A stretch of DNA of 64,000 nucleotides, from positions 1,288,599 through 1,352,598 of the forward strand of contig VJWN01000011.1 of the NCBI GenBank assembly GCA_007644065.1, read 5' to 3'. Both the position numbers and the translations under genes were made by a program. The notes below the pieces were generated by a model. It did no database searches. It was not told the origin of the DNA and saw nothing but the letters and a program-made list of their open reading frames with translations. The DNA comes from Margaritispora aquatica. Lineage: Eukaryota > Ascomycota > Leotiomycetes > Helotiales > Discinellaceae. Below, piece after piece: positions 1 to 11,758 of this stretch (the first letter of the stretch is position 1; every line of letters starts with the position of its first letter).

Positions 1-2
1 GC

Positions 3-131
3 ACAGGTGCAGATCTGCCATCAGATTCAAGCTCAAAGACGCCAGAAGGCAAGCTAGCCAAAAAGCACTTGCATGAACAACGCCAATTCAGGGAGCTTTT
101 GCAGACTGGATATAGCCCTGTGGATGAATGA
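3..131 (+). CDS. Partial reading frame entering the window: 3' end of an upstream gene, or a 5' exon of the next gene
   Basis: The frame is open from the window edge and ends at a TGA at 129-131. It encodes about 42 residues, Ser/Lys-rich and then helical-looking (…RQFRELLQTGYSPVDE). The composition looks coding. The same frame reopens right after the stop and leads into the Lys-rich protein that follows. A weak GT-AG pair (GTGGAT at 120, CAG ending at 176) would splice the two in frame. It could therefore be the C-terminus of a separate gene or the first exon of the next one. I cannot decide between these from the sequence. Confidence 0.35.
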   Translation, partial: TGADLPSDSSSKTPEGKLAKKHLHEQRQFRELLQTGYSPVDE

Positions 132-275
132 TCTATCAATCATCAGGAATGCTGCGCAGATTTGGTGCATCGACAGAATAAGGAGCGTTTGCAGCTAAAG
201 CGTGCCCTAGAGGTGACATTTGCTACGCCGGTGCAGCTGAGGGCTACAGTGACGCAAGTTTGCGCAGACCATATA

Positions 276-2465
276 ATGGCCACGGAGAAGAAGAAAAATA
301 AGAAGCAAAAGCGACGCATCGAGGCTAGTGAAGTAGAAAGTGAGCATGAGCGTTATGTTATAGAAAAGGTCAAGAATCTAGCCGAACATACAAACGAGCA
401 ATGTCTGGATCAAATTGGAAGTTACTCGGAGCATCTCATATCTGAGACCGCTTCAGGACATGTGATGGAGACGGAGAAAGAAAAGCGGAAGAAGCAGAAG
501 AAAAAGACGAAGAAACGAGATTCAAACAGCGAGGATGAAGTATTCTCCGGGATTAAAGTCAATAATACAGCCGAACATGTAGGCGAGCAAGATTTGGAAC
601 ATCTTGGAATTTCTCTCCAGAAACCTGATTCTGAGAGCCCTCCTGAAGCTACAGTAGGAAAGAAGAAGAAAAAGCACAAGAAGCACAATAAACGCTTCGG
701 GATCAAGGAGACAAAAGCAGAACATAAGACTTCTATTTTAAGAACTATTGAGGATATAGGTGGAGACGTGGACGAGCAAGTCCTTGGTACTTTTGGAAGC
801 TTTCTAGAGCAACCCGTACTGGTACCCTCTGAATCAAGTGCCTTACAGTCCCAACCGATAGAGCTCAAGAACGTCCGCAATCAAGGCAATGAGGCCCTCT
901 CAAAATTGACAGCTCAGCGTAGCCAGAAAAAGTGGGAGTTGGGGCACTCTATGGGTCGACATTCTGAGAAAGAGAAAAGAACTGATCATGAGTCTTGTTC
1001 CGAGCAACAGAGAATACTTACCCAGAGGCATAAGAAAGAGAAAGAAAGTCTTCAGACTCGGAGAGTGATCCAGATTGAAGAGCCCAATATTTCACGGCCA
1101 GAAAAGTGCAGCCCAGTTGAAAACAATTCAAGGGCTGCTATTGGGCAAATAGAAGGAACGAGAAGTCACTCTCAAGAGCGTACAGATTGGAAACAACAAC
1201 TGGGCGAGAGAAAGTCGGACCAAAAATTGTGGACTGACGAGGAGAAGGCGGATTGGAAGGCATTGATCCTCAAACAGAGCAGGAGGAGATATATCTTCAA
1301 AAGCTCGATATCAAATAGCCAGGATGCTTCTGCTCCTGACGTTGCTCAAACAGCGACTGATGGTAGACAAAATGATTCTTCTGCTCTAGTTACCGAGATG
1401 TCATCTGGAATCGAGGGAAGTTCACTGCAAGATGTGATCATGTTGGATGCGGAAGACGATAGACCCGAGCTCGAAGCTGTACTCAAATCCGTGGAGACGC
1501 AAAATTCCAAACCAGGATCTACATCTCTGAAATTCAAGATCAAATGTTCAAGCTCTGAGACTAGCAGGGGAGTAAATCAGAAAATGGATACCATAAATCA
1601 AAGACCTGAAATCGAGCCCCGACAGAAATCAGATTTCATACATCAGCAAATGGATAGCCCGGAGGATGAATACAGCTTGGATTATCCTAAGCTGATCTTA
1701 TCTAGGACGCAGGTTAAACACAGCTTTTCTGCTGAGTTGCAGTCTGGTTTTGAGACGCATATTGATGACACAGTTCCAACGATGCCAAATGAGCCAACTG
1801 CGAAGAAAGCAGATGATAGCAGCAGCAAAAAAAGATCGTGCAAGCAGTGGAAGATGAAAGTTTTCCAAGGTCACCCAAGGTTCAGGGCCCTTAAAAGTGT
1901 TCATGGCAAGGCTCAGTCAGATTGGATGCAGTACCATGAATATGACAAAAAATCTCAGATGACGAAGGAACACGTTGAGGAATGGAAGAAATTGATCAAA
2001 AATCAGGGTGGTGATGTTATGCGGCTCTACAATGAACTCGAAGTTAGCACCAAAGCTGTCTTCAACGACCCGCCAGGCAGAAATAACGCCGCTCCAACTT
2101 TTCTCTCTCGATCTGCCGTTCTGCGGCCCTTACCAAAAATCGATCTCAGCGGTTGGGACAGAGGAAAAATGGATGGTATCAAGAGAGAGAATTGCGACAT
2201 TCCTATCAAGCTCGAGAACATCCCGGACAATCCTGTGAGAGTCCTTGGTAAGAGGAAGCGGAGCAGGAGTCCAGCTCCCAGCCCAGAAGAGGGACACTCT
2301 AAGAGTCTCAGGTCTGGGCACATATACTTTGCTAATGAAAGTTCCAAATCAACAGATATCAGACCCGAAGCCTCCAAGCAGAAAGAGAAAACAAACGCCC
2401 GCACCATCAGTGATTCGTATGCTGCAAAACTGATTCTGCCTAAGCCTTCGCGACGAGATGGATGA
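276..2465 (+). CDS. Lys-rich nuclear-type protein of unknown function with three internal repeats
   Basis: A single open frame of 729 aa from an ATG with A at -3 and G at +4. The frame is open further upstream without an ATG, so an upstream exon is possible. I do not recognise the family. Residues 1 to about 185 are three degenerate repeats of roughly 62 residues. Each has a Lys-rich head (for example KKKNKKQKRR, KEKRKKQKKK, KKKKKHKKHNK) followed by an acidic helix with a recurring E-Q-x-L-x-x-x-G core. The middle is charged and probably disordered. Near residue 355 lies a Trp-containing segment (WTDEEKADWKALI), and residues ~570-620 hold another (SDWMQYHEYDKKSQMTKEHV, then EEWKKL). A basic stretch GKRKRSRS near the C-terminus looks like a nuclear localisation signal. 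A nuclear or nucleolar scaffold is my inference; no catalytic motif is visible. Confidence 0.7.
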   Translation: MATEKKKNKKQKRRIEASEVESEHERYVIEKVKNLAEHTNEQCLDQIGSYSEHLISETASGHVMETEKEKRKKQKKKTKKRDSNSEDEVFSGIKVNNTAEHVGEQDLEHLGISLQKPDSESPPEATVGKKKKKHKKHNKRFGIKETKAEHKTSILRTIEDIGGDVDEQVLGTFGSFLEQPVLVPSESSALQSQPIELKNVRNQGNEALSKLTAQRSQKKWELGHSMGRHSEKEKRTDHESCSEQQRILTQRHKKEKESLQTRRVIQIEEPNISRPEKCSPVENNSRAAIGQIEGTRSHSQERTDWKQQLGERKSDQKLWTDEEKADWKALILKQSRRRYIFKSSISNSQDASAPDVAQTATDGRQNDSSALVTEMSSGIEGSSLQDVIMLDAEDDRPELEAVLKSVETQNSKPGSTSLKFKIKCSSSETSRGVNQKMDTINQRPEIEPRQKSDFIHQQMDSPEDEYSLDYPKLILSRTQVKHSFSAELQSGFETHIDDTVPTMPNEPTAKKADDSSSKKRSCKQWKMKVFQGHPRFRALKSVHGKAQSDWMQYHEYDKKSQMTKEHVEEWKKLIKNQGGDVMRLYNELEVSTKAVFNDPPGRNNAAPTFLSRSAVLRPLPKIDLSGWDRGKMDGIKRENCDIPIKLENIPDNPVRVLGKRKRSRSPAPSPEEGHSKSLRSGHIYFANESSKSTDIRPEASKQKEKTNARTISDSYAAKLILPKPSRRDG

Positions 2466-3670
2466 GGTGGATGAGGTGGATGAGGATGGCTTTTCGCATA
2501 TTCTGGTTGCAGCGCGGATCGATTTGGGGATTTTAACAAGGCTCGGATTTGGCGGAGAAGGACTCATGGAGAGATGAATGGCATTGACTGAAGCTCTTTA
2601 ATTGCTACTATATCACCTTCGTGACTATGGGGCGTAGTCTAGCGATTATCTTTGCGTTGATTATTGCAAACCATGCCCTAGAGAACGATGAATTGATTGA
2701 GTAATGTCACTTACAAGATGCCTGCTGGCTACCCAGTCTACAATGACTCAGAATAAAATCCAACATTCAAATCTTCTTCCTCAGGCCCGCAATGTGATCA
2801 AACTAGGCTAATTTACTATTTTTCTACCAGTATCATGAAGAGACATGAGCTGCCTTTGCAAAAAGAGTGCAATGTGCGTTATAAGCATGTCTGTGTCCAC
2901 GTACGAGGAGTTGAAGTATGAAGGTATCCCATTGTTGAAAATAATTGACTAGAAGGTCCTGATATTGATCGAGAACAGGTCGTCAGATTTGGATTGAGAT
3001 CTCAGAGCGTTGCTGATCTCCAGAAGCTCTTTCAACAGAGTGCCTTGCGTACACTGCATGGTAGATTCAAAAATCATGCAAGGAGGTAGGTAGACAGGTA
3101 GATATTTACATATCAGGCCTTAAAACTTGACTTCTTAAATGTTTGACGTTGGTCGAAACTACTTGGAAATGCTACATCAGATGAACCTTGATGCTTTAAG
3201 TATCTAACATGGTCATTGAGGTTAACTGGAAGAATGATCTATGTTAGAATAGCAATGCAAATCTTTGTCTGGTAGGACAAGGATAAAGGAGAAGGAGATA
3301 CCTGCCCACCTACCTATTTGCTCTTGTCTAAAGGAGTTTTCCTTAATTACTTAGGCTCCGTTAGCTGACTAGTTTGAGATGTTTTACTGAAAATAACCAT
3401 ATGAATGACATAACTAGCAAAAGAACAGAGAACTAAGGTACCTACTTAGACCAAAGCACGTTCTGAGAGTGCGAAATAAAACCGCATATCCCAAAAGCAC
3501 ACCCTGATCGAGCCCAGCTCGCCCGACCCCATCTAGAACGTCAGGTGACCTCGCCTAATCTCCTAGATTAGGCTGCATCGCCTTTAAGTCCCTCCTTCCC
3601 AACCACAACAAACACGGAGAGCAAGCAGCAACTTTCTTCTACAACTACATAGCTCCATAACAACACCAAC
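2466..3670. other. Intergenic, no gene seen
   Basis: About 1.2 kb with no convincing reading frame on either strand. It contains scattered TAGGTAGG/CCTACCTA short repeats (for example around 3082-3100 and 3302-3316). The last few hundred bases are presumably the promoter and 5' leader of the next gene. Confidence 0.6.
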
Positions 3671-5799
3671 ATGGATTCTCCACCGAGCAAGAAAGAGCTC
3701 CTTGATAAGAACAAAGCACGTTATGCAAATGCTAGCTACCGCGAGACTCATGCTTTGCTGATTCACTGGTAAGTTTCGATTTCATTCCTGCACTTGGTGT
3801 CTTTTCTTCGATTATATCTTCTTCCATATTACTTTTCTTCCACTTACCTATACTCTTATCTGTACCCTGTCCTCCGCACAAAGAGAATTACAATCAAACT
3901 AACTTTCTTCAAACAGGGAGGATGATGATCTAAAGGCTCGTAGCGAACTTCGAGGTCTGGAGTTTGTTTTGCGTGACAAGTACGCCGTCACAACACGTCT
4001 GGTATCCATCCCCACCCGTGAATACCTCGACGAGAATGCCCAACTCTTTGCTTCTGGCCCACAGCGAACCTTCGAGAAAGAGCTTAAGCAGTTCCTGCAT
4101 CTGTACGCTGCACCTGATATCCTGTTGATTGTTGTCTACCTGGGAAGAGGCAACTACGACAACAAGTTTACATTCACTTTGAAGGGAGCTCGGTAAATAA
4201 CCCCTTCGACTTTTGACATGTTTTGGATCTGGACTAACAATGAGTCAGTGATGATGTTGCACAAAAACAAACCACTCCAGAGATTAAGTGGTCGTTTGAG
4301 AAGAGTGGTTTGCTCCAGGCACTTTGTGATGTGGTTATCTTTATGGACCTTAGAGGAATTACAGAGCAAAACAACCCCTACTTCGACTACGAAGATGTAC
4401 TCTTCATGAAGGGCAATCATCTGAACCAGTTGATGATTAGCTTTGGTAACCCTGAGTCACCTGGCAACTATGACAAGCCTTTCGCTTTCACAAAGATCCT
4501 CCGCGACTCTCTCAGAAACATGAGCAACAAGTCACATGTTGGGATCAGTGAAGCTTTCAGGAGCGTGGTCAATCATCTTGTTCGTGCTGAAGATCATGGC
4601 GGTCTCGCTTTTCAACCTGTGAGATATCAGTTTGGCAAGTTTAAGGATGACATTGTTCTTGTTACCTTCGATGTGGCTACCCACTCTACGAATATTCTCA
4701 AAGGAGTTGGCGATTATAAGTGGGGACCCATGGGTAAGCAAACATGTTGAAGTTGTATTACAAAAATCACTAACCTGTGACTTCAGGTCCACTTCCACCA
4801 AAATGGGTGAAAGTCATCGATAATGCAGACCCATACTGGAGAGGTTACTACTGTGACCCTGCTGGAAAATGCCATTCAACTAGACCTTGGAACTCAGCGA
4901 GTTTCTCACCTAAGGAACTTTGGGATACCACTAAGTTCGTAGAGGCAGCACAACGAAAGGTTGTGAACCGATTGATCAAGAATCCTCTCTCCCCTGATGA
5001 AAAAATTTCAAAGGATGCAGAAGAATATGAAAATGCTCTCGATGACTTTGCTGATGGAATGAGAGAGCCTTTACTTACTCATCTTGAAGCTAGGCGTCTC
5101 GAGGAACTTGCTCGAAAGGAAGCGGCTATGGTTGCGGCTGCCGAAGTCGCTCGAGTAGACTTTGAACGTCGTGAAGCCGCCCGCCTTGAAGCAGTTCGCA
5201 TTGAAGCAGCTCGTGTTGAAGCAGTTCAGCGTCAAGAAGCTGAAGCTGAAGCTGCTCGAGTACAAGCTGAGAGTATCGAAGTTCTGAGGCAAGAGAAGGC
5301 GGCACGCGAAAGACAATCCAAGGAGGAAGAAGCAGCTCGTCAAGCAAATATTCGTATCGAAGAAGACCGCCTTCGTCTTGAGAGAGACCAGGAGCGCATC
5401 CGTGTCGAGGAGGCAAATAAAGAGGCCCTCAGAAATGCTAAGGAGCTGGAGGATCAGGAGGTTCTTGAGCATCTTAAAGCACTTCAGTTACAAGAGGCTA
5501 TTCAAAATGGGCAAGTACCCTTCCCTTTCACTTTCCGTGGCGATGGTCTCTCCCAATCGAGATTCTCAACAAAGCCAAACATGCTTGGAGGTCCAGTCAG
5601 AGGCCGAGGTGAAGTCAAATACTTTGAGTCAGAGTCAAGTTTCCCAGCCAAGCCATCAGTAAAGAAGGAGTATCTTCGACAGCCTGTTTGGGAGGAGCCT
5701 CAAGTCCACGTTCCAGAGCAAGTACGAGAGCCAGCTGCTGTTCAAGTCAAGAAACCCAACGAGAGCGCTTGGGATGCATTTCTGAACAGCCAGAGCTGA
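3671..5799 (+). CDS. Inactive caspase-fold protein fused to a WW-like module and a long charged coiled coil
   Basis: Four exons (3671-3768, 3917-4192, 4249-4733, 4787-5799), 623 aa, closing in frame. Residues ~1-250 match the fungal caspase-like (peptidase C14) fold. The first strand HALLIHW is followed by the strand LLIVVYLGRG, where active members have YYxGHG. The strand VVIFMDLRG aligns with the DTC/DCC motif. Both catalytic residues are thus replaced (His to Arg, Cys to Arg), so proteolysis is not expected. A WW-like stretch follows (PLPPKWVKVIDN … YYCDPAGK … RPW), with the second Trp in the expected place. Then comes ~190 residues rich in Glu, Arg, Ala and Gln with heptad character, a long helix or coiled coil, and a Pro-rich tail ending in AWDAFLNSQS. 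Intron 2 is phase 2 and lies just after the His-motif region, as in the three other caspase-like genes here. A scaffold or decoy role is inference. Confidence 0.8.
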
Positions 5800-7249
5800 A
5801 TTTGAATGTTTGTGGAGGAGACAAATTGCAACATAGGATGCTGGTGATGACTGGGCGTTTTCTGATCTTGGCCGATACAATACAAGGCATGATTTGCGGC
5901 TATTGTGGTAATTGTTGGCCATGGTTGTGTAAGGTGTGGAGGTTCGACAGGCTGCTCTTTATGCCGGCGTGCTACATGTATGTATGGTAGAGAAGAGAAG
6001 TAAATCCAAACACGAATCAAGAAATCTCAACTTGATTTTACCTTAGTACTAACAAACTTACATATTGTGTATTCTCCTCTTGAATATACTGCCGAGTGGC
6101 CATGTGGCAACTGCTTTGCTCGTACCCTCCCGTCAATTACCAAGCCATGAAATTGTTGGGAAAATGAACTCATGGATATGAAGTTTCTATCGTGTTTATT
6201 AACAAACTAAAACATAAAATTCTTGAATGTCGTGCAGGAAGTCGTCAAGTATCTAACTTGATGTAGCTAGCACTCTATGCCATGCTTTCCTACCCCACAT
6301 CACTGCATTTGGGTGCGTTCGTCGCTTTCTTGGCATTTCGAGTTTTGGCTTTATTCTCACCTCTACTCAAACTCAATGTTTTGTGACTGTCTTTTGTTTT
6401 GGTTTCCTTTTATATCTGGTTCGTGGATTGTCCTTTCAGACTGTGTTTCTTTGTAAGCGTACTTTTCTAGGTTTGCCTTGATAGGTGATCTCACAATCTA
6501 CTCGACTGTGGAGATCAGTACCTACTGCCAATGATGTCTTGCTTTCTCATGAGTTTCCAACTTCCCGTATGTACCTATGCAGCAACCCGCTTCCTGCACA
6601 AGCCCGAGTCACAGAGATATGTGGAGAACATCAAGCATACCCACGCCCTTGCCTTTGTTTGTTGGTAGCTGAATGGCGATGATTGGTTGTGCACGGCATC
6701 GAACTAAGTATGCTTTCTCTCGTATGTCGATTCTTTGTTGTCTTATATTGCCTTACTTATATATGGTACAGAAGGAAAAGCTATACATGATGGCAATAAG
6801 GGGTCGGTAAGTACTTGAATGAGGTCGGTATGTATTGATGAGAGTCTTGATCAAAGGAATACGATACTATTGGATGGTCTTCTTCTTTCGTTACAAGCTT
6901 TACCGATTCTCTTAACCTTATTCTGTGGTGATCGGCAGGAGCCAGAGAACGTGCCCCAGTAGGTACAATGTTAATTCACTGTTGGAGCTATCCAGATTGA
7001 GAAGGTCCTGATCTTTGTGCTCTCACTTACCGTCACAGCAGGAGGTACCTGATTGCTCAAGCGCTCTGGTACTCAAGTGCCTTCCGAAAGTGGATTAAAT
7101 CATGTGAAGAGTAGAGGTGGTTATTGTCAATATAAAGGTGATTGATTTATTACATTTTCCATCATAATACATAATCCTCCCCTCATTTCGTCACACCTCG
7201 AGGAATGCTCTTCCTCTTCCCGTCCACTCGCTCCACTCGATCCTTCACC
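5800..7249. other. Intergenic, no gene seen
   Basis: About 1.45 kb. Only short random frames are present, and I see no RNA gene or repeat worth naming. The last part is the presumed promoter of the S41 protease gene. Confidence 0.6.
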
Positions 7250-9863
7250 ATGTATATGATATTGATCCCACTGCTTCTAGCCACCGGAGCAGCAGCAAGT
7301 TGCAACGCTGACAACTGTCTACGTGCTCTAAGGTCAACAAATCGACATTCTGATGCTCGGGCATTCTGTGCTACGTTCACACAAGGAAACGTGACCGTCA
7401 CGGCCATTCCTACTTACGCTGCGCAAGCTTGCGTTGCGAATCAGAATGCTCCTCTATCGTCCAGAATCTCGAGTGCGTGCAGTTGTATTGCTGTGTCGAC
7501 TCCAGCTGTACCTACAGCAACTTCGGCCACGATTGTAACTGGAGCTTGTGCGATCGTAAGCAGCTCGTCGTCTGCTCAAAAAGCTTTGCATCCTGCTGGT
7601 AAGTGTGATGTTTAATTTTAAATTTTACAACACTGACAATGGACAGCTACTCCGACTGTCGCAGCTCAGTTGGCCTATGACTGTCTCAATTCGGTTCCGT
7701 TGAATAAGACAGCTGCTATTGAGCTTGTCAATGCCATGGAGCCGTATTTGGAGTGGCAAAGTGGTGAGTGAAAATGATATGGAATTACAGAAAAAACCTG
7801 ATCGGTACTCAGATTCTGCGTACAAGAAAAACCCACCGGCAGACTACTTCTACCCACCTCATGATATCTTCGCATTTCTAGCATCAGTCAGTACAAATCT
7901 CCAAGCTGATAAGTATGCGAACGAGTATGAATTCCAAGAGGATTTATATCAAGTGTTTGCACGTGGACATGATGGTCACTTTATCATGTATCCTGATGCT
8001 TTGACGCGGGCATTTCAATTTGGTAGGAAGAGATCACTTGTCTCGATTAGCTCGGATGGAATTTCACTTCCTGAGATCAAGATATATGGTATGTCTATTG
8101 CTTTCACTTGCATGATAGTGGTTAAGTGTCTACAGAGGATGTAATCAATTCACCATCTACCGCTTCGACCATCAAATTAATCAATGATATTGATGCTACA
8201 ACATATGTTGCCAATTTTGCCTACACTGCTTCTTTCAATCAGGATCCAGACGCCGCCTACAATAGCATGTTCTTCGAGAAGGCATTTTCTGCAGCAGGTG
8301 TATCAAGAGGATATTTTGCTGGAGGTGGACGCATGCGGTAAGCTACATTCTCAGGTGATGGAATTTTCTCACAAGCATAGGTATATCTACCCAGGAGCCA
8401 ATACAACATTCACGTTCATTAATGGCACTACCTTGACTCTCGATAATATTGCAGAAGTCAAAGGGAGTTTTTCGGAAGTTACTGACGGAGCCAGTTTCTA
8501 CCAACAGTTTTGTGCTCCTGTATCTGCTTCGACAGGATCTGTTGCTGCAATTGCAGCCGTTGATGCCGATGAGCCCGAAGTCGTGGTTACTGGTTATCCT
8601 CCGCCAGTAGTCATCGCAGACGATGCTATTGCCTCTGGATATTATTTGAATGGAACTGGTTACGAAGATGTCGCCGTCATTAGTCTCTTGGCATTTGAGA
8701 ATGAATCGCCAGTGGAGTTCCAAAGCATTGCTGAGCAGTTCTTCGCAAATGCTAAGCGTGATGGAAAGACGAAACTAGTGGTTGATCTTAGTGCGAATGG
8801 AGGAGGATACATCTTGCAAGGTTACGATCTGTTCCGCCAATTGTTCCCTAATATTGTCCAAGATGGATTTTCAAGATTCAGGGAGAACGATATGTTGTTG
8901 GCAATATCTGAGATTTACTCTGCTCAAGCTGCCGATTTCGATCCACTCACCGCAACTGATGCGCAAGTCAACTACTTCGAGACATTTTACAACTATCGAT
9001 TCGATCTCAATCCGAGCAATCAGAAGTTTGAATCATTCAGAGCCAAGTTTGATCCTCACAACTACAAGGGTGATCCATATACTAGTATCATGCAGTGGAA
9101 TCTAGATGATCCTCTAACGACCAATAACGCTACCTATGGAATGGGAATGGATATCACTGGATATGGAAGCAGGAAGAACTTTACTCAGCCATTCGCTGCT
9201 GAGGATATTATCATGGTCAGTATTTCGGTCCCCGGTTGAGTTACAAAGCTAAAGCTAATTTCGCAGCTTTACGACGGATTTTGTGCCTCGACCTGTGTTC
9301 TTTTCTCAGAATTTATGCGAACCCAAGCGGGCGTGAAATCGATAGCCATGGGTGGTCGTCCTAAATTAGGCCCCATTCAAGGCATTGGAGGCATCAAAGG
9401 CGCTGAAATTCTCTCCTGGTCTGCTATCCTGAACAATGCACAAACGGCGCTCAAAACAGCCACACCCGCACAAGCAGCAATTCTCAACCGACTTACTTCG
9501 CTCCCCATCCTGCGTTCATCAGCTAACGGGATCAATGTTCGTGATAATATCCTTCCTAGTAATGTAAATGATGGGTTACCTGCACAGTTTGTAGTCGAGG
9601 AGGCGGATTGTAGACTCTTTTGGACAGAGACTATGGTTACTGATGTTACGGCTGTGTGGAAAGCTGCTGCTGATGCGGCGTTTAATGGAAAGACTTGCGT
9701 GGCTGGTGGGATTGTGAAGAGGAAGCGGAATGTGGTGAGAAAGAGCAGAATACAGACACGTAAAGTTGTTGGTGAAGCTGTGGCTGCTAAGAGAGAGCGT
9801 GTAGAAAAGAGAGTGCTGAGTGAGGACTGGATTGCTAGACATGTTGTTAAAGCTATTCCTTAA
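7250..9863 (+). CDS. Secreted S41-family (tail-specific-protease-like) peptidase
   Basis: Six exons (7250-7598, 7647-7763, 7813-8088, 8136-8337, 8381-9215, 9267-9863), 791 aa. The ATG at 7250 has CACC before it and begins directly with a signal peptide (MYMILIPLLLATGAAAS). An in-frame ATG at 7205 would bury the signal and is less likely. The N-terminal ~110 residues are Cys/Ser/Thr-rich. The conserved block YEFQEDLYQVFARGHDGHF and a downstream SISSDGISLPEIKIY are typical of fungal extracellular S41 proteins. The catalytic-type segment is DGFCASTC (Ser at about residue 485), preceded by VVDLSANGGG. Expected role: extracellular serine peptidase secreted through the ER. The tail is Lys/Arg-rich and lacks a membrane anchor. 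The family call is firm. The substrate is unknown. Confidence 0.88.
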
Positions 9864-10541
9864 GTTAAGAGTCCGGAAGCTTGGGTACTTTGGGCTCGGG
9901 AGTGGTGTTTTGGGAGGGGTTAAGAAAGTTATCATTGGTGGAATGAGTGCGCTGCACTGTGTTGTGCTGTGCTGTATTGCATGGTGTTTCTGGTATTACA
10001 AAGTAATCTTTGACCAGTAGATGAGTGAATGTAGAGATATCAAATTTCAGGCAGTCAAATCGAAGGTAACATCGAGGTCGTTTGATGGGTGGCAGGCCAA
10101 CTCTCGGAGTTTAAGGGGCTGACCTTTCTCGCTTAACTTGTTCTTGCTAAGCCAGAAGGTGAACTTCTGTCTCTCTGTCTTCCTCCTCTTCTCTTTCTGT
10201 CTGCTTTTATCTACCCTTTTCAAAGACTTCTATTTGATCTACACTTCTCGGTGGCCGTTGATCGTTATTCAACCTAGGAATCAATTTGAAACACACTTTG
10301 AGAATAGGTCAAATTGACGCGTGTTTGTTTGCTCCGCAGTGCTGGCTTCAGGACCAGCAGAGAACAGTGCTTGATCATCAAGTTGTGTGTGGTGATAGGA
10401 GGTGATTTATATCTGCAAATACTGGGTGGGAGTCACCAAGTAGTTATTTAGGATGATGCTGATTGTGGCAGAAGATTTTTGGGGGTGAGAGGATCGGAGA
10501 GTTATATCGAGTGTCCGCAGATTTGCAGATTAAAAAGCAAA
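9864..10541. other. Intergenic, no gene seen
   Basis: About 680 bp between the S41 protease stop and the next start. It holds a short GTGCTGTGCTGT run near 9960 and pyrimidine-rich stretches near 10160-10210. No gene found. Confidence 0.6.
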
Positions 10542-11758
10542 ATGGCGTACAGAAACCGACCATATCAAGGCCACAATCAAAGTTTCGCAACAAATGCCTT
10601 GGGTTACAACTCGAGCCAACCTCCTGCCTACTCTGCAGCTTTCTCGGGCGCTCAATATGTGGGTTTTTCGAACTGCCAGCCACCTCTTCAAAGCTTCCAT
10701 CAACGTGTCGCAAACAATCAAGTTGGCTACAGCACCAACCACTCAACACCAATTCCCACACCCCAAAGTAACTCACACAGCAGCGGTGAAGATGCATTCA
10801 CACTCAAGCAGATTCGGAGAGAGCTCGCCAACATCGTGCGACCCCAGCCCCCCATTACACGCAAACCCGGGTTCTATAACCAGGTGCACGTCCTACTCCT
10901 ACACTGGACCGGCGACCCCGCCTTCAATGACGAGCTCTGGCGCCTACGACGTATCTTCAAGCAAGGCTTCAATTTCCACACCGTGCGCAAGTACCAGATG
11001 CCGCTCGAAGACGCCCAGGTCGCTGTTGAAGCATATGTCGGGACGTGGATTGAGAAGTTTGGGGGAGCGAAGAGTTTGCTTGTGGTTTATTATAGTGGTC
11101 ATGGGGGTGTAGAGGCGGATGGGAGCGTGTTCTGGGCTGATGGGTAAGTGCTTTTGTGTTTTGTGTTTTTGAGCTTGAGGAACTACCTACTTTCTGGCTC
11201 TGTGAGTATCTAAGCTTATTTGAATCTCGCTACAGACAGGCCAATAGCCCCAGAATGAACTGGTCAGCCATCCAACCGCTCCTTGAGAACGCACCAGCTC
11301 AGGTCTTGCTACTACTCGACACATGCTACGCCGGCGCCTCAACCCCCTCTCATCCCAACAATTACTCCAACAAGATCAACAGCACCCACAAAGCCGGAAC
11401 AACCGAGCTCCTCGCTGCCTGCGGCTTCGACAACAAAGCCAACATGCCGGGCCCTGCATCTTTCACCGAGGTTTTGATTCAAACCCTTCAGGGCTTCCTG
11501 GATGAGGGAAAGGCGTTCTCGACGCAGATCTTGGCGAAGAGAGTGCTGGAGAAGATGAAGGGTTTGAGGTATGCTGGTGATGGTGGTAGTGGTGGTGAAG
11601 TTAGGGGCAAGGGATTGCAGGCAAAGATACCGATGTTTCATCGTCTTGTTGGTGGGTCGAATCGGGCGCCGATTTTAGTGAGGAGTTTTGGAACGAAGAA
11701 GAAGAAGGAGGAGAGAGCGGAAATGGGAGGTAGTAGGCGTAGGGACATGCGGAAGTGA
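10542..11758 (+). CDS. Caspase-like cysteine peptidase (C14 fold) with intact His-Cys dyad
   Basis: Two exons (10542-11143, 11236-11758), 374 aa. The N-terminal ~80 residues are Asn/Gln/Ser/Pro-rich and probably disordered, resembling a metacaspase prodomain but without a zinc finger. The fold begins at QVHVLLLHW. The His motif LLVVYYSGHGG and the Cys motif VLLLLDTCYAGA are both intact, and the conserved TTELLAACGF follows. The C-terminus is basic (KKKKEERAEMGGSRRRD). The intron is phase 2 and lies between the two catalytic motifs, as in the three degenerate paralogues in this window. Whether it cleaves after Arg/Lys like a metacaspase cannot be read from the sequence, and p20/p10 processing sites are not obvious. 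It is the only member of the four expected to be active. Confidence 0.85.

Noticed and set aside
5071..5472. 133-residue minus-strand frame
   Set aside because: Antisense to the Glu/Arg/Ala helix of the caspase-fusion gene. Codon bias of that helix keeps the opposite strand open.
7205..7249. Upstream ATG for the S41 protease
   Set aside because: It would place 15 residues before the signal peptide; the ATG at 7250 has the better context.
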